Assembly (NCBI RefSeq): GCF_016863095.1
Contig: NZ_BOOF01000043.1
Location: 35,050 to 99,049, forward strand
From: Microbispora siamensis
GTDB lineage: Bacteria > Actinomycetota > Actinomycetes > Streptosporangiales > Streptosporangiaceae
DNA: 64,000 nt
Reading direction: 5' to 3'
In this document: positions 1-8,878 of the stretch, piece by piece
Layout of the letters: each line of letters opens with the position of its first letter
Position numbering within the stretch: the stretch's first letter is position 1
Notes under the pieces: model-generated
What the model was told of the DNA's origin: nothing
Seen by the model: the letters and a program-made list of their open reading frames with translations, nothing else
The model's database searches: none
Program-made: the position numbers and the translations under genes

Positions 1-270
1 GGTCGTCGGCTTGGGCGCCGGGGTGCTCGGCTTGGGCGCCTGGGTGGTCGGCCTGGGCGCCGGAGTACTCGGCTTCGGTGCCTGAGTGGTCGGCCTGGGC
101 GCCGGGGTGCTCGGCTTCGGTGCCTGGGTCGTCGGCCTGGGGGCCGGAGTACTCGGCTTGGGCGCCGCGGTCGTCGGCTTCGGTGCCGGGGTGCTCGGCT
201 TGGGTGCCTGGGTGGTCGGCTTCGGTGCCGGAGTGCTTGGCGCCGGCGCCTGGGTGGTCGGCACCGGCGT
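1..270 (-). repeat. 21-bp in-frame tandem repeats coding Pro/Thr/Ser/Ala/Lys heptads
   Basis: About 12-13 copies of a 21-bp unit alternate between two heptad versions, TTQAP(K/R)P and STPAP(K/R)P, so the full period is 42 bp. The copies lie inside the pseudokinase gene and continue to the left edge. The protein segment is on the outer side of the membrane segment and resembles a cell-wall-spanning stalk. Near-identity between copies suggests recent expansion. Confidence 0.9.
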
Positions 271-1869
271 GTCGGACGGGCGCGGCCGGGCGGGCACGGT
301 GGGCTCCGGGCTCGGCACCGTCTCCTGCGTCTCCGTGGCCGCCGGGCTCGGCGACGGTGAGGGCGGAGGCTCGGGAGTCGGCTCCGTCGGCACCGGACTG
401 GGCGTCGCGGTGACCGTGGCGGTGGTCGTCACATGCGCCGTCGGCTGCGTCCGGCCGGTGGGCTGCGCCGGCGGCGGGACCACCGGCTGGGTCGGCAGCG
501 GCACGATCGGGCCGGGGGTCGGGACCGAGGTGAGCTCCGGCGTCACCGGAGCGTCGGTCGGCCACTCGCTCGGCAGCACCAGCGGCTGCACGGGCGAGTC
601 CGGGTCGTCGGACGACAGCGCCCACGGCACCGTCACCTGCGGCGCCGCCGTCGGGGCCTGCCCGCCGCCTCCGGTCGCGCCTCCCGTGGTCCCGCCACCC
701 ACGTTTCCGCCGTCCGCGATCACGCGCCCACCGGAACCGTGCTGGCCCGCGGCGCGCTCCGCGGCGGCCGGCGACAGCTGGACCTCCGCGTAGTGACCGG
801 CGCCCCACAGCCCCACGCCGGAGAGCAGGACCACGGCGCCGACCGCGGCCGCGAGGCCGACGGGGAACGGCTTGCGCCTGGCCGTCTCGACCTGGCCCTG
901 GGTGGTCGGCGGACCCCACGTCTGCTGCGGGGGCTGCTCCTGCGGCATGGCGGGCGGCTGCCAGGCGACGGCGGGCACCTGCTGGGGCTGCTGGGGGACG
1001 GGCGGCGGACCCCACGTCTGCTGCGGGGCCGGCGGAACGGGGACTCCCCCGACCGGCGGCTGCGGCGGCTGCGCGGGCAGCACCGCCGTCGCGCCGGGGC
1101 CCGCCGCCGGTTGCGCCCCGGCGGCACCGCCGCCGAGCAGTTGCAGCATGGCGGCGTAGGCGGTGGGCCGCTGCCCCGGCTCCTTGGCCAGCGTGGGCAG
1201 CACGACCTGGCGCAGCCGCTCCTCCAGGCCGCCGAGGTCGGGCTGCGCGTTCAGCACCGCCTGCGGCTCCTGCGGGAACGGCGGACGCCCGGTCGCGGCG
1301 AAGACCACCGTGGCGGCCCAGGCGAACATGTCCGCGTACGCGTCGTACCGCTCGCCCCTGATCTGCTCGGGAGCCCGGTACGCCGGCTCGCCCACCGGCG
1401 GTCCGACGGCGACGTCGGTCAGCTTGACCCCGTCGTCGGAGACGATGACGTTGTGCGGGGTGAGCGCGCCGTGCGCGAGGTCGGCGAGGTGCACGGCGGT
1501 CAGCGCGGTGAGCACGCCCACCGCGACCCGTTCGAGCGCCTCCCCGGAGAGCGGGCCCTCGGCCGCCACGGCGGCGGCCAGACTGCGCCCCTCGACGTGT
1601 TCCCTGACGACGTAGGGCCGATCACCGAGCAGGCCCGCCGTGATCGTGCGGGCCACATATGAGCTGGACACACGCGTGGCCACAGTGAGCCGGTCGAGGA
1701 CGGCCTGCCCCGAACCCGGCTCGGCGGCCAAGAGCCTGATCACCCGCACAGGGGCGTCGTCGCCGGTCTCCTTGCCGACATAGACGTCGCCGCGGGGCCC
1801 CTCGTCCAGCCGTCCCAGGATGGCGTACTCGCCTATCTGCTCGGGATCACCCGGCCGTAAAGGGTGCAT
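1..1869 (-). CDS. membrane-anchored Ser/Thr pseudokinase (3' end beyond window)
   Basis: This is a partial gene of 623 codons read from an ATG at 1869, with AAAGGA five bases upstream; the C-terminus lies outside the window. Residues 13-270 align with bacterial Hanks-type kinases and keep the P-x-Y-x-A-P-E segment. The catalytic residues are lost: the HRD Asp is Ala135 (HGA), the Lys two residues later is Thr137, DFG reads DVA (152-154) and the VAxK Lys is Ile44. Asn140 and Asp152 remain. A Pro/Gln-rich linker (about 273-325) leads to one membrane segment (about 330-355) and a long Pro/Thr/Ser-rich outer region. I infer a non-catalytic scaffold or sensor, because the changes affect several independent catalytic positions. 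The intact kinase at 54506-55942 is a useful contrast. Confidence 0.85.
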   Translation of the reverse strand, partial: MHPLRPGDPEQIGEYAILGRLDEGPRGDVYVGKETGDDAPVRVIRLLAAEPGSGQAVLDRLTVATRVSSSYVARTITAGLLGDRPYVVREHVEGRSLAAAVAAEGPLSGEALERVAVGVLTALTAVHLADLAHGALTPHNVIVSDDGVKLTDVAVGPPVGEPAYRAPEQIRGERYDAYADMFAWAATVVFAATGRPPFPQEPQAVLNAQPDLGGLEERLRQVVLPTLAKEPGQRPTAYAAMLQLLGGGAAGAQPAAGPGATAVLPAQPPQPPVGGVPVPPAPQQTWGPPPVPQQPQQVPAVAWQPPAMPQEQPPQQTWGPPTTQGQVETARRKPFPVGLAAAVGAVVLLSGVGLWGAGHYAEVQLSPAAAERAAGQHGSGGRVIADGGNVGGGTTGGATGGGGQAPTAAPQVTVPWALSSDDPDSPVQPLVLPSEWPTDAPVTPELTSVPTPGPIVPLPTQPVVPPPAQPTGRTQPTAHVTTTATVTATPSPVPTEPTPEPPPSPSPSPAATETQETVPSPEPTVPARPRPSDTPVPTTQAPAPSTPAPKPTTQAPKPSTPAPKPTTAAPKPSTPAPRPTTQAPKPSTPAPRPTTQAPKPSTPAPRPTTQAPKPSTPAPKPTT

Positions 1870-1890
1870 CTCAGTCCTTTCTGGAAGTGA

Positions 1891-1900
1891 CCTGATCAGG
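1891..1900. promoter_or_regulatory. 10-bp perfect palindrome upstream of pseudokinase
   Basis: CCTGATCAGG is centred about 26 bases before the pseudokinase ATG, within the 116-bp gap to the mycosin gene. The gap is A/T-richer than its surroundings, as expected for a promoter. A role as an operator is inference only. Confidence 0.3.
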
Positions 1901-1985
1901 ATCATTCAACCAAGAGGACGCAGCACAAAGCAGCGGTTTCCGGCAGGCCAAAACATTTAACCGTCAATTACTCAAAGCAGGCATG

Positions 1986-3140
1986 TCAACCCTCGCGGCC
2001 GGGGCGCCACCTTCTGCGCCTGCCCATCGGCGCGAACACCCGCACGGCCACGATCAGACCCACCGCGCACAGCGCCGCCGCCGCGATGGTGAGCGCCAGG
2101 TCGATCGCCTCCTGGTCCACCGGAGCCGCCCTGCTCACCGCGTTCTGCGGCAGCGGGGCCGGCGCCGGCGGCGCGATGACGGGGGCGTCGACGGCTTCCA
2201 GCGGCAGGATCGCGGTGACGGCGAGCAGCGGGTTGACCATCCCGGCACCCGTGCCCGTCCCCACGCCGCCGTCCGCCGTGGCGGTGATGCGCCACCGCAC
2301 CCGCTCCTGGCTCAGCTCCGGGTGGCGGGCACGCACCAGCGCCGCCACCCCCGCGACGTACGGCGCGGCGAAGCTGGTGCCCTCCAGCCCGCTCATGTAC
2401 GCCCGTCCCGGCCAGGTGGAGGTGATGGCCTGGCCCGGGCCGAGCACCCCGACGGGTGTCGCCGTGTTGGAGAAGTCGGCGCGCCTGCCGTCGGGCGTGG
2501 CGGAACCCACCGCCAGCACACCGGGGTAGGCGGCGGGATAGGAGGCCTCAGGCGTGCCGTCCTCCGCGGTCCTGTTGCCGGCCGCGGCCACGATCACCGC
2601 GTCCTTGCCCAGCGCGTACGCCACGGCCTGCCTGAGCTTCGGGTCGTCGTGGGCGTCGATCGACACGTTGATCACGTCGGCGCCCGCGTCGGCCGCGTCC
2701 ACGATGGCCCTGGCCAGCGTGTCCGGGTCTCCGTTCTCCTCGTTCGTCTGCTTGAGCGAGATCAGCCGCACGCCCGGCGCGACGCCGACGAAGGGGACGC
2801 CCTTCACGTACTGGGCGGCGATGATCCCGGCGACGGCGGTGCCGTGGCCGACGCAGTCGCGGTGTCCCGTGCCGGTGTAATCGACTTCCTTGGCCACGCG
2901 GAGCTGCGGGTGCGTCAGGTCCACCCCGCTGTCGATGATCGCGACGGTGACCCCCTCGCCCGTGGTGAGCGGCCACACCCGCTTCGGGTCGAGCCTGCGC
3001 TGTGCCCACGGCTCGGCCACCTGCATGCTGCCCTTGCGCGGCGCGCAACGCACCGGCGCGGCGCGCGCCTGTGCGGGCGGCGCGAGTGGTGCCATGAGAA
3101 GCAGAGCCAGCACGGTCGCCAGAAGGCCGGGTCCCCGCAT
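1986..3140 (-). CDS. mycosin-like subtilase (type VII secretion-associated serine protease)
   Basis: The 384-residue protein is an S8 serine protease of the mycosin (MycP) type. It has a signal peptide (1-28), catalytic Asp70 (DSG), His99 (GHGT), oxyanion Asn189 (AGN) and nucleophile Ser256 (GTSFAAP). A Pro-rich stretch, one C-terminal membrane segment (about 350-372) and an Arg-rich tail follow. Mycosins are membrane-anchored in the periplasm and support ESX/type VII secretion; the M. tuberculosis ESX-1 mycosin cleaves EspB. No EccB/C/D/E or EsxA/B gene is visible here, so it is either an orphan or the edge of a system. The start gives a normal signal peptide. Confidence 0.9.
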   Translation of the reverse strand: MRGPGLLATVLALLLMAPLAPPAQARAAPVRCAPRKGSMQVAEPWAQRRLDPKRVWPLTTGEGVTVAIIDSGVDLTHPQLRVAKEVDYTGTGHRDCVGHGTAVAGIIAAQYVKGVPFVGVAPGVRLISLKQTNEENGDPDTLARAIVDAADAGADVINVSIDAHDDPKLRQAVAYALGKDAVIVAAAGNRTAEDGTPEASYPAAYPGVLAVGSATPDGRRADFSNTATPVGVLGPGQAITSTWPGRAYMSGLEGTSFAAPYVAGVAALVRARHPELSQERVRWRITATADGGVGTGTGAGMVNPLLAVTAILPLEAVDAPVIAPPAPAPLPQNAVSRAAPVDQEAIDLALTIAAAALCAVGLIVAVRVFAPMGRRRRWRPGREG

Positions 3141-3330
3141 GAGTGATCAGCCTAACCGGTCGAGCTCGGCCGGTGCCGCCGGTTCGAAACCGGCATACCG
3201 GCGATGGGGCTCGGAAGCGGCGGAAAAAAGGCGCGACAGCAGTCCCACTCAGCAAGGGGGCGGACGCCGTCCGGCGTCGACACGTGCATAAAATCCACGA
3301 AGGCTCGTAACCCAGGGGCCCGAGGGAAGG

Positions 3331-5121
3331 ATGGACGCGGTGCACAAGGTCCTGATCGCCAATCGCGGTGAGATCGCCGTACGGATCGCCCGGGCCTGCA
3401 GAGACGCCGGCATGTCCAGTGTCGCGGTCTACGCCGACCAGGACCTGGACGCGCTGCACGTGCGGGTGGCCGACGAGGCGCACGCGCTCGGCGGGCAGAG
3501 CCCGGCCGAGACCTACCTCGACATCGACAAGATCCTTTCGGTCGCGAGGAAGACGGGCGCGGACGCCGTCCACCCCGGCTACGGCTTCCTCGCCGAGAAC
3601 GCCGGCTTCGCCCAGGCCGTGCTCGACGCCGGCCTGATCTGGATCGGCCCGCCGCCTTCGGCGATCACCGCGCTGGGCGACAAGGTCCAGGCGCGGCACA
3701 TCGCGCAGCGCGTGGGCGCCCCGCTCGTGGCCGGAACCCCCGACCCCGTCTCCGGGGTGGACGAGGTCGTCGCCTTCGCGCAGCAGCACGGACTGCCGAT
3801 CGCGATCAAGGCGGCGTTCGGCGGCGGCGGGCGCGGGCTCAAGGTGGCCCGCACCTTGGAGGAGATCCCCGACCTGTACGAGTCCGCCGTGCGCGAGGCC
3901 GTCACCGCCTTCGGGCGCGGGGAGTGCTTCGTCGAGCGCTACCTCGACCGGCCGCGTCACGTCGAGACCCAGTGCCTGGCCGACGCCCATGGGAACGTCG
4001 TGGTCGTGTCCACCCGCGACTGCTCCCTGCAGCGCCGCCACCAGAAGCTGGTGGAGGAGGCCCCGGCGCCGTTCCTGACCGACGAGCAGCTCGAACTCCT
4101 CTACTCCTCCTCCAAGGCGATCCTGCGCGAGGCCGGGTACGTCGGCGCGGGCACGTGTGAGTTCCTCGTCGGCCAGGACGGCACGATCTCCTTCCTCGAG
4201 GTCAACACCCGGCTGCAGGTCGAGCACCCGGTCAGCGAGGAGGTCGCCGGCATCGACCTGGTCCGCGAGATGTTCCGCATCGCCGACGGCGAGCCGCTGG
4301 GCTACGACGACCCGGTGCTGCGCGGCCACTCCATCGAGTTCCGCATCAACGCCGAGGACGCGGGCCGCAACTTCCTGCCCGCGCCGGGGACGATCACCTC
4401 GATGCGCGTCCCGTCCGGCCCCGGCGTGCGGCTGGACGGCGGTTACGAGACGGGGATGAGCGTGCCGCAGGCGTTCGACTCGCTCGTGGCCAAGCTGATC
4501 GTGACCGGCGCGACCCGGGAGCAGGCGCTGGAGCGGTCGCGCCGGGCCCTGGCGGAGTACGAGATCGGCGGCATGCCGACCGTGCTGCCGTTCCACCGGG
4601 CCGTGGTGGACGACCCCGCCTTCACCGGCGAGCCGTTCTCCGTGCACACCCGCTGGATCGAGACCGAGTTCGTCAACGAGATCCCTCCGTACGAGGGAGC
4701 CGTGGAGGCGGCCGAGGCCGCCGAGCGCGAGCGGATCACGGTCGAGGTCGGCGGCAAGCGCCTGGAGGTCGTCCTGCCCGCCGGCCTGGGCTCCTCGGGT
4801 CTGGGCTCGTCCGGTCCGGGCGCGACCGGCGGCTCCGGCCCGGCCAGGAAGGCGGCGCCCCGGCGGTCCGGCGGGGGCGCGGCGAAGAAGGCCGCGGCGA
4901 GCGGCGACTCCCTCGTGAGCCCGATGCAGGGCACGATCGTGAAGGTCGTCGTCGCCGACGGCGACACCGTCGAGCCCGGCGACACGGTCGTCGTCCTCGA
5001 GGCGATGAAGATGGAGCAGCCGCTGACCGCCCACAAGGGCGGCACGATCACCGGCCTCGCGGCCGCCGTCGGCCAGACGGTCACCGCCGGGGCCGTCCTG
5101 TGCGAGATCAAGGACGCCTGA
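3331..5121 (+). CDS. acetyl/propionyl-CoA carboxylase alpha chain (biotin carboxylase + BCCP)
   Basis: The 596-residue protein carries the ATP-dependent carboxylation half-reaction of acyl-CoA carboxylases, making malonyl- or methylmalonyl-CoA with a separate beta subunit. The order is biotin carboxylase N-domain (KVLIANRGEIAVR, 6-18), ATP-grasp with a Gly-rich loop (about 163-171), C-domain to about 450, a Gly/Ser/Ala/Lys-rich linker (about 480-530) and a BCCP domain with biotinyl Lys560 in EAMKMEQ. A short near-repeat (GLGSSGLGSSG) sits in the linker. A GTG three codons in is an alternative start. The gene is divergent from the mycosin gene, and no beta subunit is adjacent. This fusion is the actinobacterial AccA type. 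Confidence 0.95.
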   Translation: MDAVHKVLIANRGEIAVRIARACRDAGMSSVAVYADQDLDALHVRVADEAHALGGQSPAETYLDIDKILSVARKTGADAVHPGYGFLAENAGFAQAVLDAGLIWIGPPPSAITALGDKVQARHIAQRVGAPLVAGTPDPVSGVDEVVAFAQQHGLPIAIKAAFGGGGRGLKVARTLEEIPDLYESAVREAVTAFGRGECFVERYLDRPRHVETQCLADAHGNVVVVSTRDCSLQRRHQKLVEEAPAPFLTDEQLELLYSSSKAILREAGYVGAGTCEFLVGQDGTISFLEVNTRLQVEHPVSEEVAGIDLVREMFRIADGEPLGYDDPVLRGHSIEFRINAEDAGRNFLPAPGTITSMRVPSGPGVRLDGGYETGMSVPQAFDSLVAKLIVTGATREQALERSRRALAEYEIGGMPTVLPFHRAVVDDPAFTGEPFSVHTRWIETEFVNEIPPYEGAVEAAEAAERERITVEVGGKRLEVVLPAGLGSSGLGSSGPGATGGSGPARKAAPRRSGGGAAKKAAASGDSLVSPMQGTIVKVVVADGDTVEPGDTVVVLEAMKMEQPLTAHKGGTITGLAAAVGQTVTAGAVLCEIKDA

Positions 5122-5147
5122 GCCTGCGCGCGGCCGTGGGGGCCGGG

Positions 5148-7094
5148 TCACGCCCGTGTGCCCGAAGGCGCGCGGGCGCCTGCCTGGTCCTCGCGGTCGT
5201 CGACCGGATCGGCGATCCGCAGCGGCGCGTCCGCCGGGGGCGCGGAGCCGGAGAAGCCGTCGGCCAGCATGGCGGCCACCGTGTAGAGGTGCCACGCCAC
5301 ATGGGGTCGCCGCGCCTTCGGCCGCCCTTCGGGTGTGGCCGGCAGGTTGGCGAACAGGCCGGCCACCGCCGCCTCGTCCACGACCCGCGCCAGTTCGTCC
5401 GTGACGGCCGTCCCGTCCCACGCGAGGACGCCGGCCCGGAGCTCGGCGGCCAGGGCCTGCGGAACGTCGACGCGCCAGTTCCAGGCCTTGGGGCCGCCTC
5501 CACCGGCGATCGACGAGGGGACGTCCCGCAGGTGACGCCGTACGCGGTCCAGCAACGTCCGGCCCGCGGGTTCGGCAGCGAACCGCCACGGCCTGCCCTC
5601 GATCGGGACGTCCCTCAGCCCGGGCGCGAAGGCCACGATGCACCGGTGGACCACCTCCTCGGACCGCCGCCACATCGGGTCGATGCTCAGCGCGGTCCGT
5701 ACGACCAGGTTGTCGAGGAACGGCGGAACCGGCGTCCCGCCGCGCAGCAGCGCGGCCCGGGAGGCGGCGTGCCAGCGGCCGACGCGGTAGGTGAGATAGA
5801 GCCGGTCGAGCGTCCCCGCCGGGTCGTCCTGCCCGCGCCGCCGCCACGGCTCCGCCAGCTCGCGGGCGTGGTCCGCGGCCTCCCGGCTCAGCAGGTCGGC
5901 GTTCCTGGTGAACAACCCCTCGATCCTGCGCCGCATGGCGGCGACGCCGAGGTCCTCCTGGTTGTGGAGGAACCCCGCCCGCAGCACCTCCCCGCCGTGC
6001 CCGGACATCCGCGGTCGCGGATCGAAGCCCGCCGCCTCCGGCACGTTCTCGTACGCCGACAGCATGCCCTCGCAGACGCGCACGACGTTGTGCGCGCGGA
6101 CTCTGGGGTGGGCGACGACCAGGTGCGCGGCGTCCGCCGACCGCTTCGGCTCGACCGCCCGGTGCTCCACGCCGAGGGCCGCCGCGACGCGCCGCGCCAG
6201 CACGACGTCGGCGGTTCCCTCGCGCCCGGAGGTGGCCGTGGTGAACGGGATGCCCGCGTGATGGAGCAGCGCGGCCAGGAGCCTGCTGTCCCTGCCGCCG
6301 GTGAGCGACAGCCGTACGGGCTCGGTGACGGCCGCCAGTGGGCGCACCGAGGCCAGCAACGCCGCGGCGAGCTCGTCGGCCTGGGCCCGCATGCCGCGGG
6401 CGGAGCCGGGCCGGGGGCGCGCCTCGGGCGGCGGGGTCTCGCCGGTCGCGGCCAGCCCCCGCACGATGCCGATCTCGGTGGTCGGCGGCAGCGCGCGCAC
6501 CCCGTCGAACGGGGTCTCGTCGGACAGGAAGTAGCCCATCCTGACCATGGACTGCAGCGCCGGGAGGTTCCAGGCGACGGCCGGACGGGCCGTGCCCGTC
6601 ATCACGGCGCGGGCGACCAGGTGAACGAGCAGCGCCCGGTTGCCGACGACGTGGACGTCCGGAGTCTCGGCGTGGAACACCGGGCAGGCCCCCGTCATCC
6701 CGGTTGCGGCCGTCAGCTCGCCCTCCCCCGCGCGGAACACCGAGAAACAGCCGCCCGTACGGCAGGCGGTCTCCCCCAGGCGAGCGGCCGCCAGCAGGCG
6801 TGCGGCGTCGGCGGGGTCGGCGAGGTGACCGGTGACGCCGGCCACCCGCCGGTCGCCCCTGACCCCGTCACCCCTGACCAGGAGAGGCAGGACGCCGTCC
6901 TCGGGCTCGTTCGACCATGCCAGCAGCGCCACGTCACCCGCGCCGGACCGCCACTCCTCCGCGGTGACGGTCTCGGCGGGCACGGGGAAGGCGCGGCCGA
7001 TCGCGGCCAGGGCCGCGGCCAACCCCACGGGAGGCAACGGCGCACCGGCCCGTTTGGCCGCGATGCCCAAGTAAACGCGCAACTGCCACCTCAC
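5148..7094 (-). CDS. asparagine synthase-related protein
   Basis: The roughly 648-residue protein has a C-terminal asparagine-synthase fold with the N-type ATP pyrophosphatase loop SLTGGRDS (about 262-269). The N-terminal part resembles the glutaminase half of AsnB (a VxGNRALLVH stretch) but shows no Cys2 nucleophile, so ammonia release from glutamine is unlikely. Related proteins include asparagine synthetases, beta-lactam synthetase and lasso-peptide cyclases, which adenylate a carboxylate before amide formation. No precursor peptide, B1/B2 leader peptidase or other biosynthetic partner lies next to it, so the substrate is unknown. The start is uncertain: GTG 7094 is chosen because it begins the conserved region; GTG 7166 is also in frame. 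Confidence 0.75.
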   Translation of the reverse strand: MRWQLRVYLGIAAKRAGAPLPPVGLAAALAAIGRAFPVPAETVTAEEWRSGAGDVALLAWSNEPEDGVLPLLVRGDGVRGDRRVAGVTGHLADPADAARLLAAARLGETACRTGGCFSVFRAGEGELTAATGMTGACPVFHAETPDVHVVGNRALLVHLVARAVMTGTARPAVAWNLPALQSMVRMGYFLSDETPFDGVRALPPTTEIGIVRGLAATGETPPPEARPRPGSARGMRAQADELAAALLASVRPLAAVTEPVRLSLTGGRDSRLLAALLHHAGIPFTTATSGREGTADVVLARRVAAALGVEHRAVEPKRSADAAHLVVAHPRVRAHNVVRVCEGMLSAYENVPEAAGFDPRPRMSGHGGEVLRAGFLHNQEDLGVAAMRRRIEGLFTRNADLLSREAADHARELAEPWRRRGQDDPAGTLDRLYLTYRVGRWHAASRAALLRGGTPVPPFLDNLVVRTALSIDPMWRRSEEVVHRCIVAFAPGLRDVPIEGRPWRFAAEPAGRTLLDRVRRHLRDVPSSIAGGGGPKAWNWRVDVPQALAAELRAGVLAWDGTAVTDELARVVDEAAVAGLFANLPATPEGRPKARRPHVAWHLYTVAAMLADGFSGSAPPADAPLRIADPVDDREDQAGARAPSGTRA

Positions 7095-7271
7095 TTTGTC
7101 GATCGTTGAGGGGTTCGATGCGAGATCGCCACGGACGGTTCGGCGACCGGCGCCACGGTCATTCACCGGCAGGAGGACGCATGCCGGGTTCCGGGTGCGG
7201 AACGATAGGTTTTTGTGGAGGAACCATCGCGCCCTGCCGTTCGTCCAGTAGGGCGAAGGAGGCTTGAAGCC

Positions 7272-8684
7272 GTGACCATGAAGACACCGCTCGGCCGGGT
7301 GGGGGCCGCCCTGGCGGCGCTGCTCGCCGGGCTCATCACCCTGCTCGCGCTCGCGCCGTCCGCAATGGCGGCGGCTCCCCCGGACCCCACCACGGTCCTG
7401 TCGTCCTGGAAGAGCGGCAACCCGCTGTTCGTGCAGAGCGGCGCCCCGCTGTCGTCCGACCAGCAGTCGGGCATACGCGACGCGCTCAAGAACGCGGACA
7501 CGAAGATCTACGCGGTCGCCCTGCCGGACGGCACGATCACCTCGTCCCAGCAGGCGGGCGCGTACATCACCCAGCTCGGCAACGCGCTCGCCCAGGCGGG
7601 CAGGACGTCGGCGACCGTGGCCGTGATCGACGGCACGAACCTGTTCGCCGGGTCCAGCGCGCTGGGCAGGAACTCCCGGGGCGCCGCCGGCCAGATCGCG
7701 AATCTGGCCGCCGCCAACAACAAGGGCGACCCGGTCGCCGTGATGGAGGACTTCGTCCACCGGATCGACCAGTTCGCGAGCGGCGACCGTAAGGACCCGA
7801 TGACCCCGGGCAGCAAGACCGGCGGTGGCGGTTCGGGTGTGCTCGTCGGCATTCTGGGCATCGCGGTTGTGGGAGGTGCCGGTTTGTGGATCATCGGACG
7901 CCGTAACAAGCGCAAGCGCGAGGAGCGCGAGGCCGCCGAGCTCGCCGCCGTCAAGCAGACAGTCGAGGAGGACGTCACGAAGTTCGGTGAGGAGATCACC
8001 GCGCTCGACGTGGACGTCAAGATGCTCCCGCAGGCCGAGACGACGGGCGACTGGCAGCGCGCCCTCGACTCCTACGAGCGGGCCAAGACCGAACTCGCCG
8101 CGATCAAGCGCCCGGAGGACCTGCGCACGGTGACCTCCACGCTGGAGGACGGCCGCTACGCGCTGGCCTGCGTCAAGGCGCGCGTGAACAACCAGCCGCT
8201 GCCCGAGCGGCTGCCCCCGTGCTTCTTCAACCCGCAGCACGGCCCGTCGGTCCGCAACGTCCGCTGGGCGCCCCCCGGCGGCGCGGTGCGCGACGTCCCG
8301 GCCTGCGCGGCGGACGCCGAGGCGGTGGAGCGCGGCTTCGACCCGCAGATGCGCGAGGTCATGGTCGACGGCCACCGCAGGCCCTACTGGGACGCCGGTC
8401 CCGCCTACCAGCCCTACGCGTACGGCTACTACGGCGGCTTCGGCGGCGGCGACCTGCTGACCGGCATGCTCGTCGGCACCATGCTCGGCAACGCGTTCGG
8501 CGGCTGGGGCCACGGCGGATACGGCGCCGGATACGACTCCGGCTACGCCGCGGGCGTGGAGGCCGGCGGCGGCGACTGGGGTGGCGGCGGCGACTTCGGC
8601 GGCGGAGGAGACTTCGGCGGCGGTGGCGGCGACTGGGGCGGCGGCGACTTCGGCGGAGGGGACTTCGGCGGAGGCGACTGGTAA
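7272..8684 (+). CDS. secreted/membrane TPM-like protein with Gly-rich tail
   Basis: The 470-residue protein starts at GTG 7272, nine bases after AAGGAGG. It has a signal peptide (about 1-32), an outer domain (about 35-180) resembling the TPM/YgcG group, a membrane segment (about 189-210) and a basic stop-transfer (RRNKRKR). A cytoplasmic helical domain follows (VEEDVTKFGEE ... LDSYERAK ... PEDLR), then a Cys-containing motif (CFFNPQHGPS ... VPAC) and a Gly/Asp/Trp/Phe-rich tail built from GGGDF and GGGDW units. Function is unknown. The cytoplasmic domain recurs in the next gene, 8879-10096. A strong hairpin follows the stop. Confidence 0.75.
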   Translation: MTMKTPLGRVGAALAALLAGLITLLALAPSAMAAAPPDPTTVLSSWKSGNPLFVQSGAPLSSDQQSGIRDALKNADTKIYAVALPDGTITSSQQAGAYITQLGNALAQAGRTSATVAVIDGTNLFAGSSALGRNSRGAAGQIANLAAANNKGDPVAVMEDFVHRIDQFASGDRKDPMTPGSKTGGGGSGVLVGILGIAVVGGAGLWIIGRRNKRKREEREAAELAAVKQTVEEDVTKFGEEITALDVDVKMLPQAETTGDWQRALDSYERAKTELAAIKRPEDLRTVTSTLEDGRYALACVKARVNNQPLPERLPPCFFNPQHGPSVRNVRWAPPGGAVRDVPACAADAEAVERGFDPQMREVMVDGHRRPYWDAGPAYQPYAYGYYGGFGGGDLLTGMLVGTMLGNAFGGWGHGGYGAGYDSGYAAGVEAGGGDWGGGGDFGGGGDFGGGGGDWGGGDFGGGDFGGGDW

Positions 8685-8715
8685 CGCCCGAACGCTTCCT
8701 GCACGGCATCGACGA

Positions 8716-8741
8716 GGGGCGGACCCGGCCGGGTCCGCCCC
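8716..8741. terminator. perfect GC-rich hairpin
   Basis: A perfect inverted repeat with two 13-base arms (GGGGCGGACCCGG and its complement) lies 31 bases after the stop of the TPM-like gene, with no loop beyond the central bases. It lacks a long T-run, as is usual in actinomycetes. It separates the two related membrane-protein genes. Confidence 0.75.
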
Positions 8742-8878
8742 TTCGTCATGTCCCGGGGCCGCGACCACGGCCTCGTTGGACACCCAAGGAAGTGCCGACG
8801 CCGGGGGCCGTCAGCGGATTGCAAGTGCGGTTAAAGATCGCATGGGAAACTCGGGACGTTCCCCTCAGGAGGCTCCCC

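Noticed and set aside
1..270. Regular 21-bp repeats considered as CRISPR or satellite DNA
   Set aside because: Units are contiguous without spacers and translate in frame as a Pro/Thr-rich stalk within the pseudokinase gene.
3141..3330. Riboswitch or structured RNA upstream of the carboxylase
   Set aside because: The divergent gap has only short A/G runs and no long helices or known conserved motif that I can see.
2548..5847. 1099-codon minus-strand frame across the carboxylase gene
   Set aside because: It is antisense to a clear AccA-type carboxylase and carries no family motif; a compositional shadow.
5148..7094. Lasso-peptide cyclase locus
   Set aside because: No precursor peptide, transglutaminase-like leader peptidase or PqqD-like protein is present on either side.
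7215..7271. Longer start for the TPM-like protein
   Set aside because: The extra residues are Arg/Pro-rich and would spoil the signal peptide; AAGGAGG is correctly placed for GTG 7272.
8560..8684. Dense GGC-type repeats considered as structural DNA
   Set aside because: They encode the Gly/Asp/Phe/Trp-rich tail of the TPM-like protein in the correct frame.
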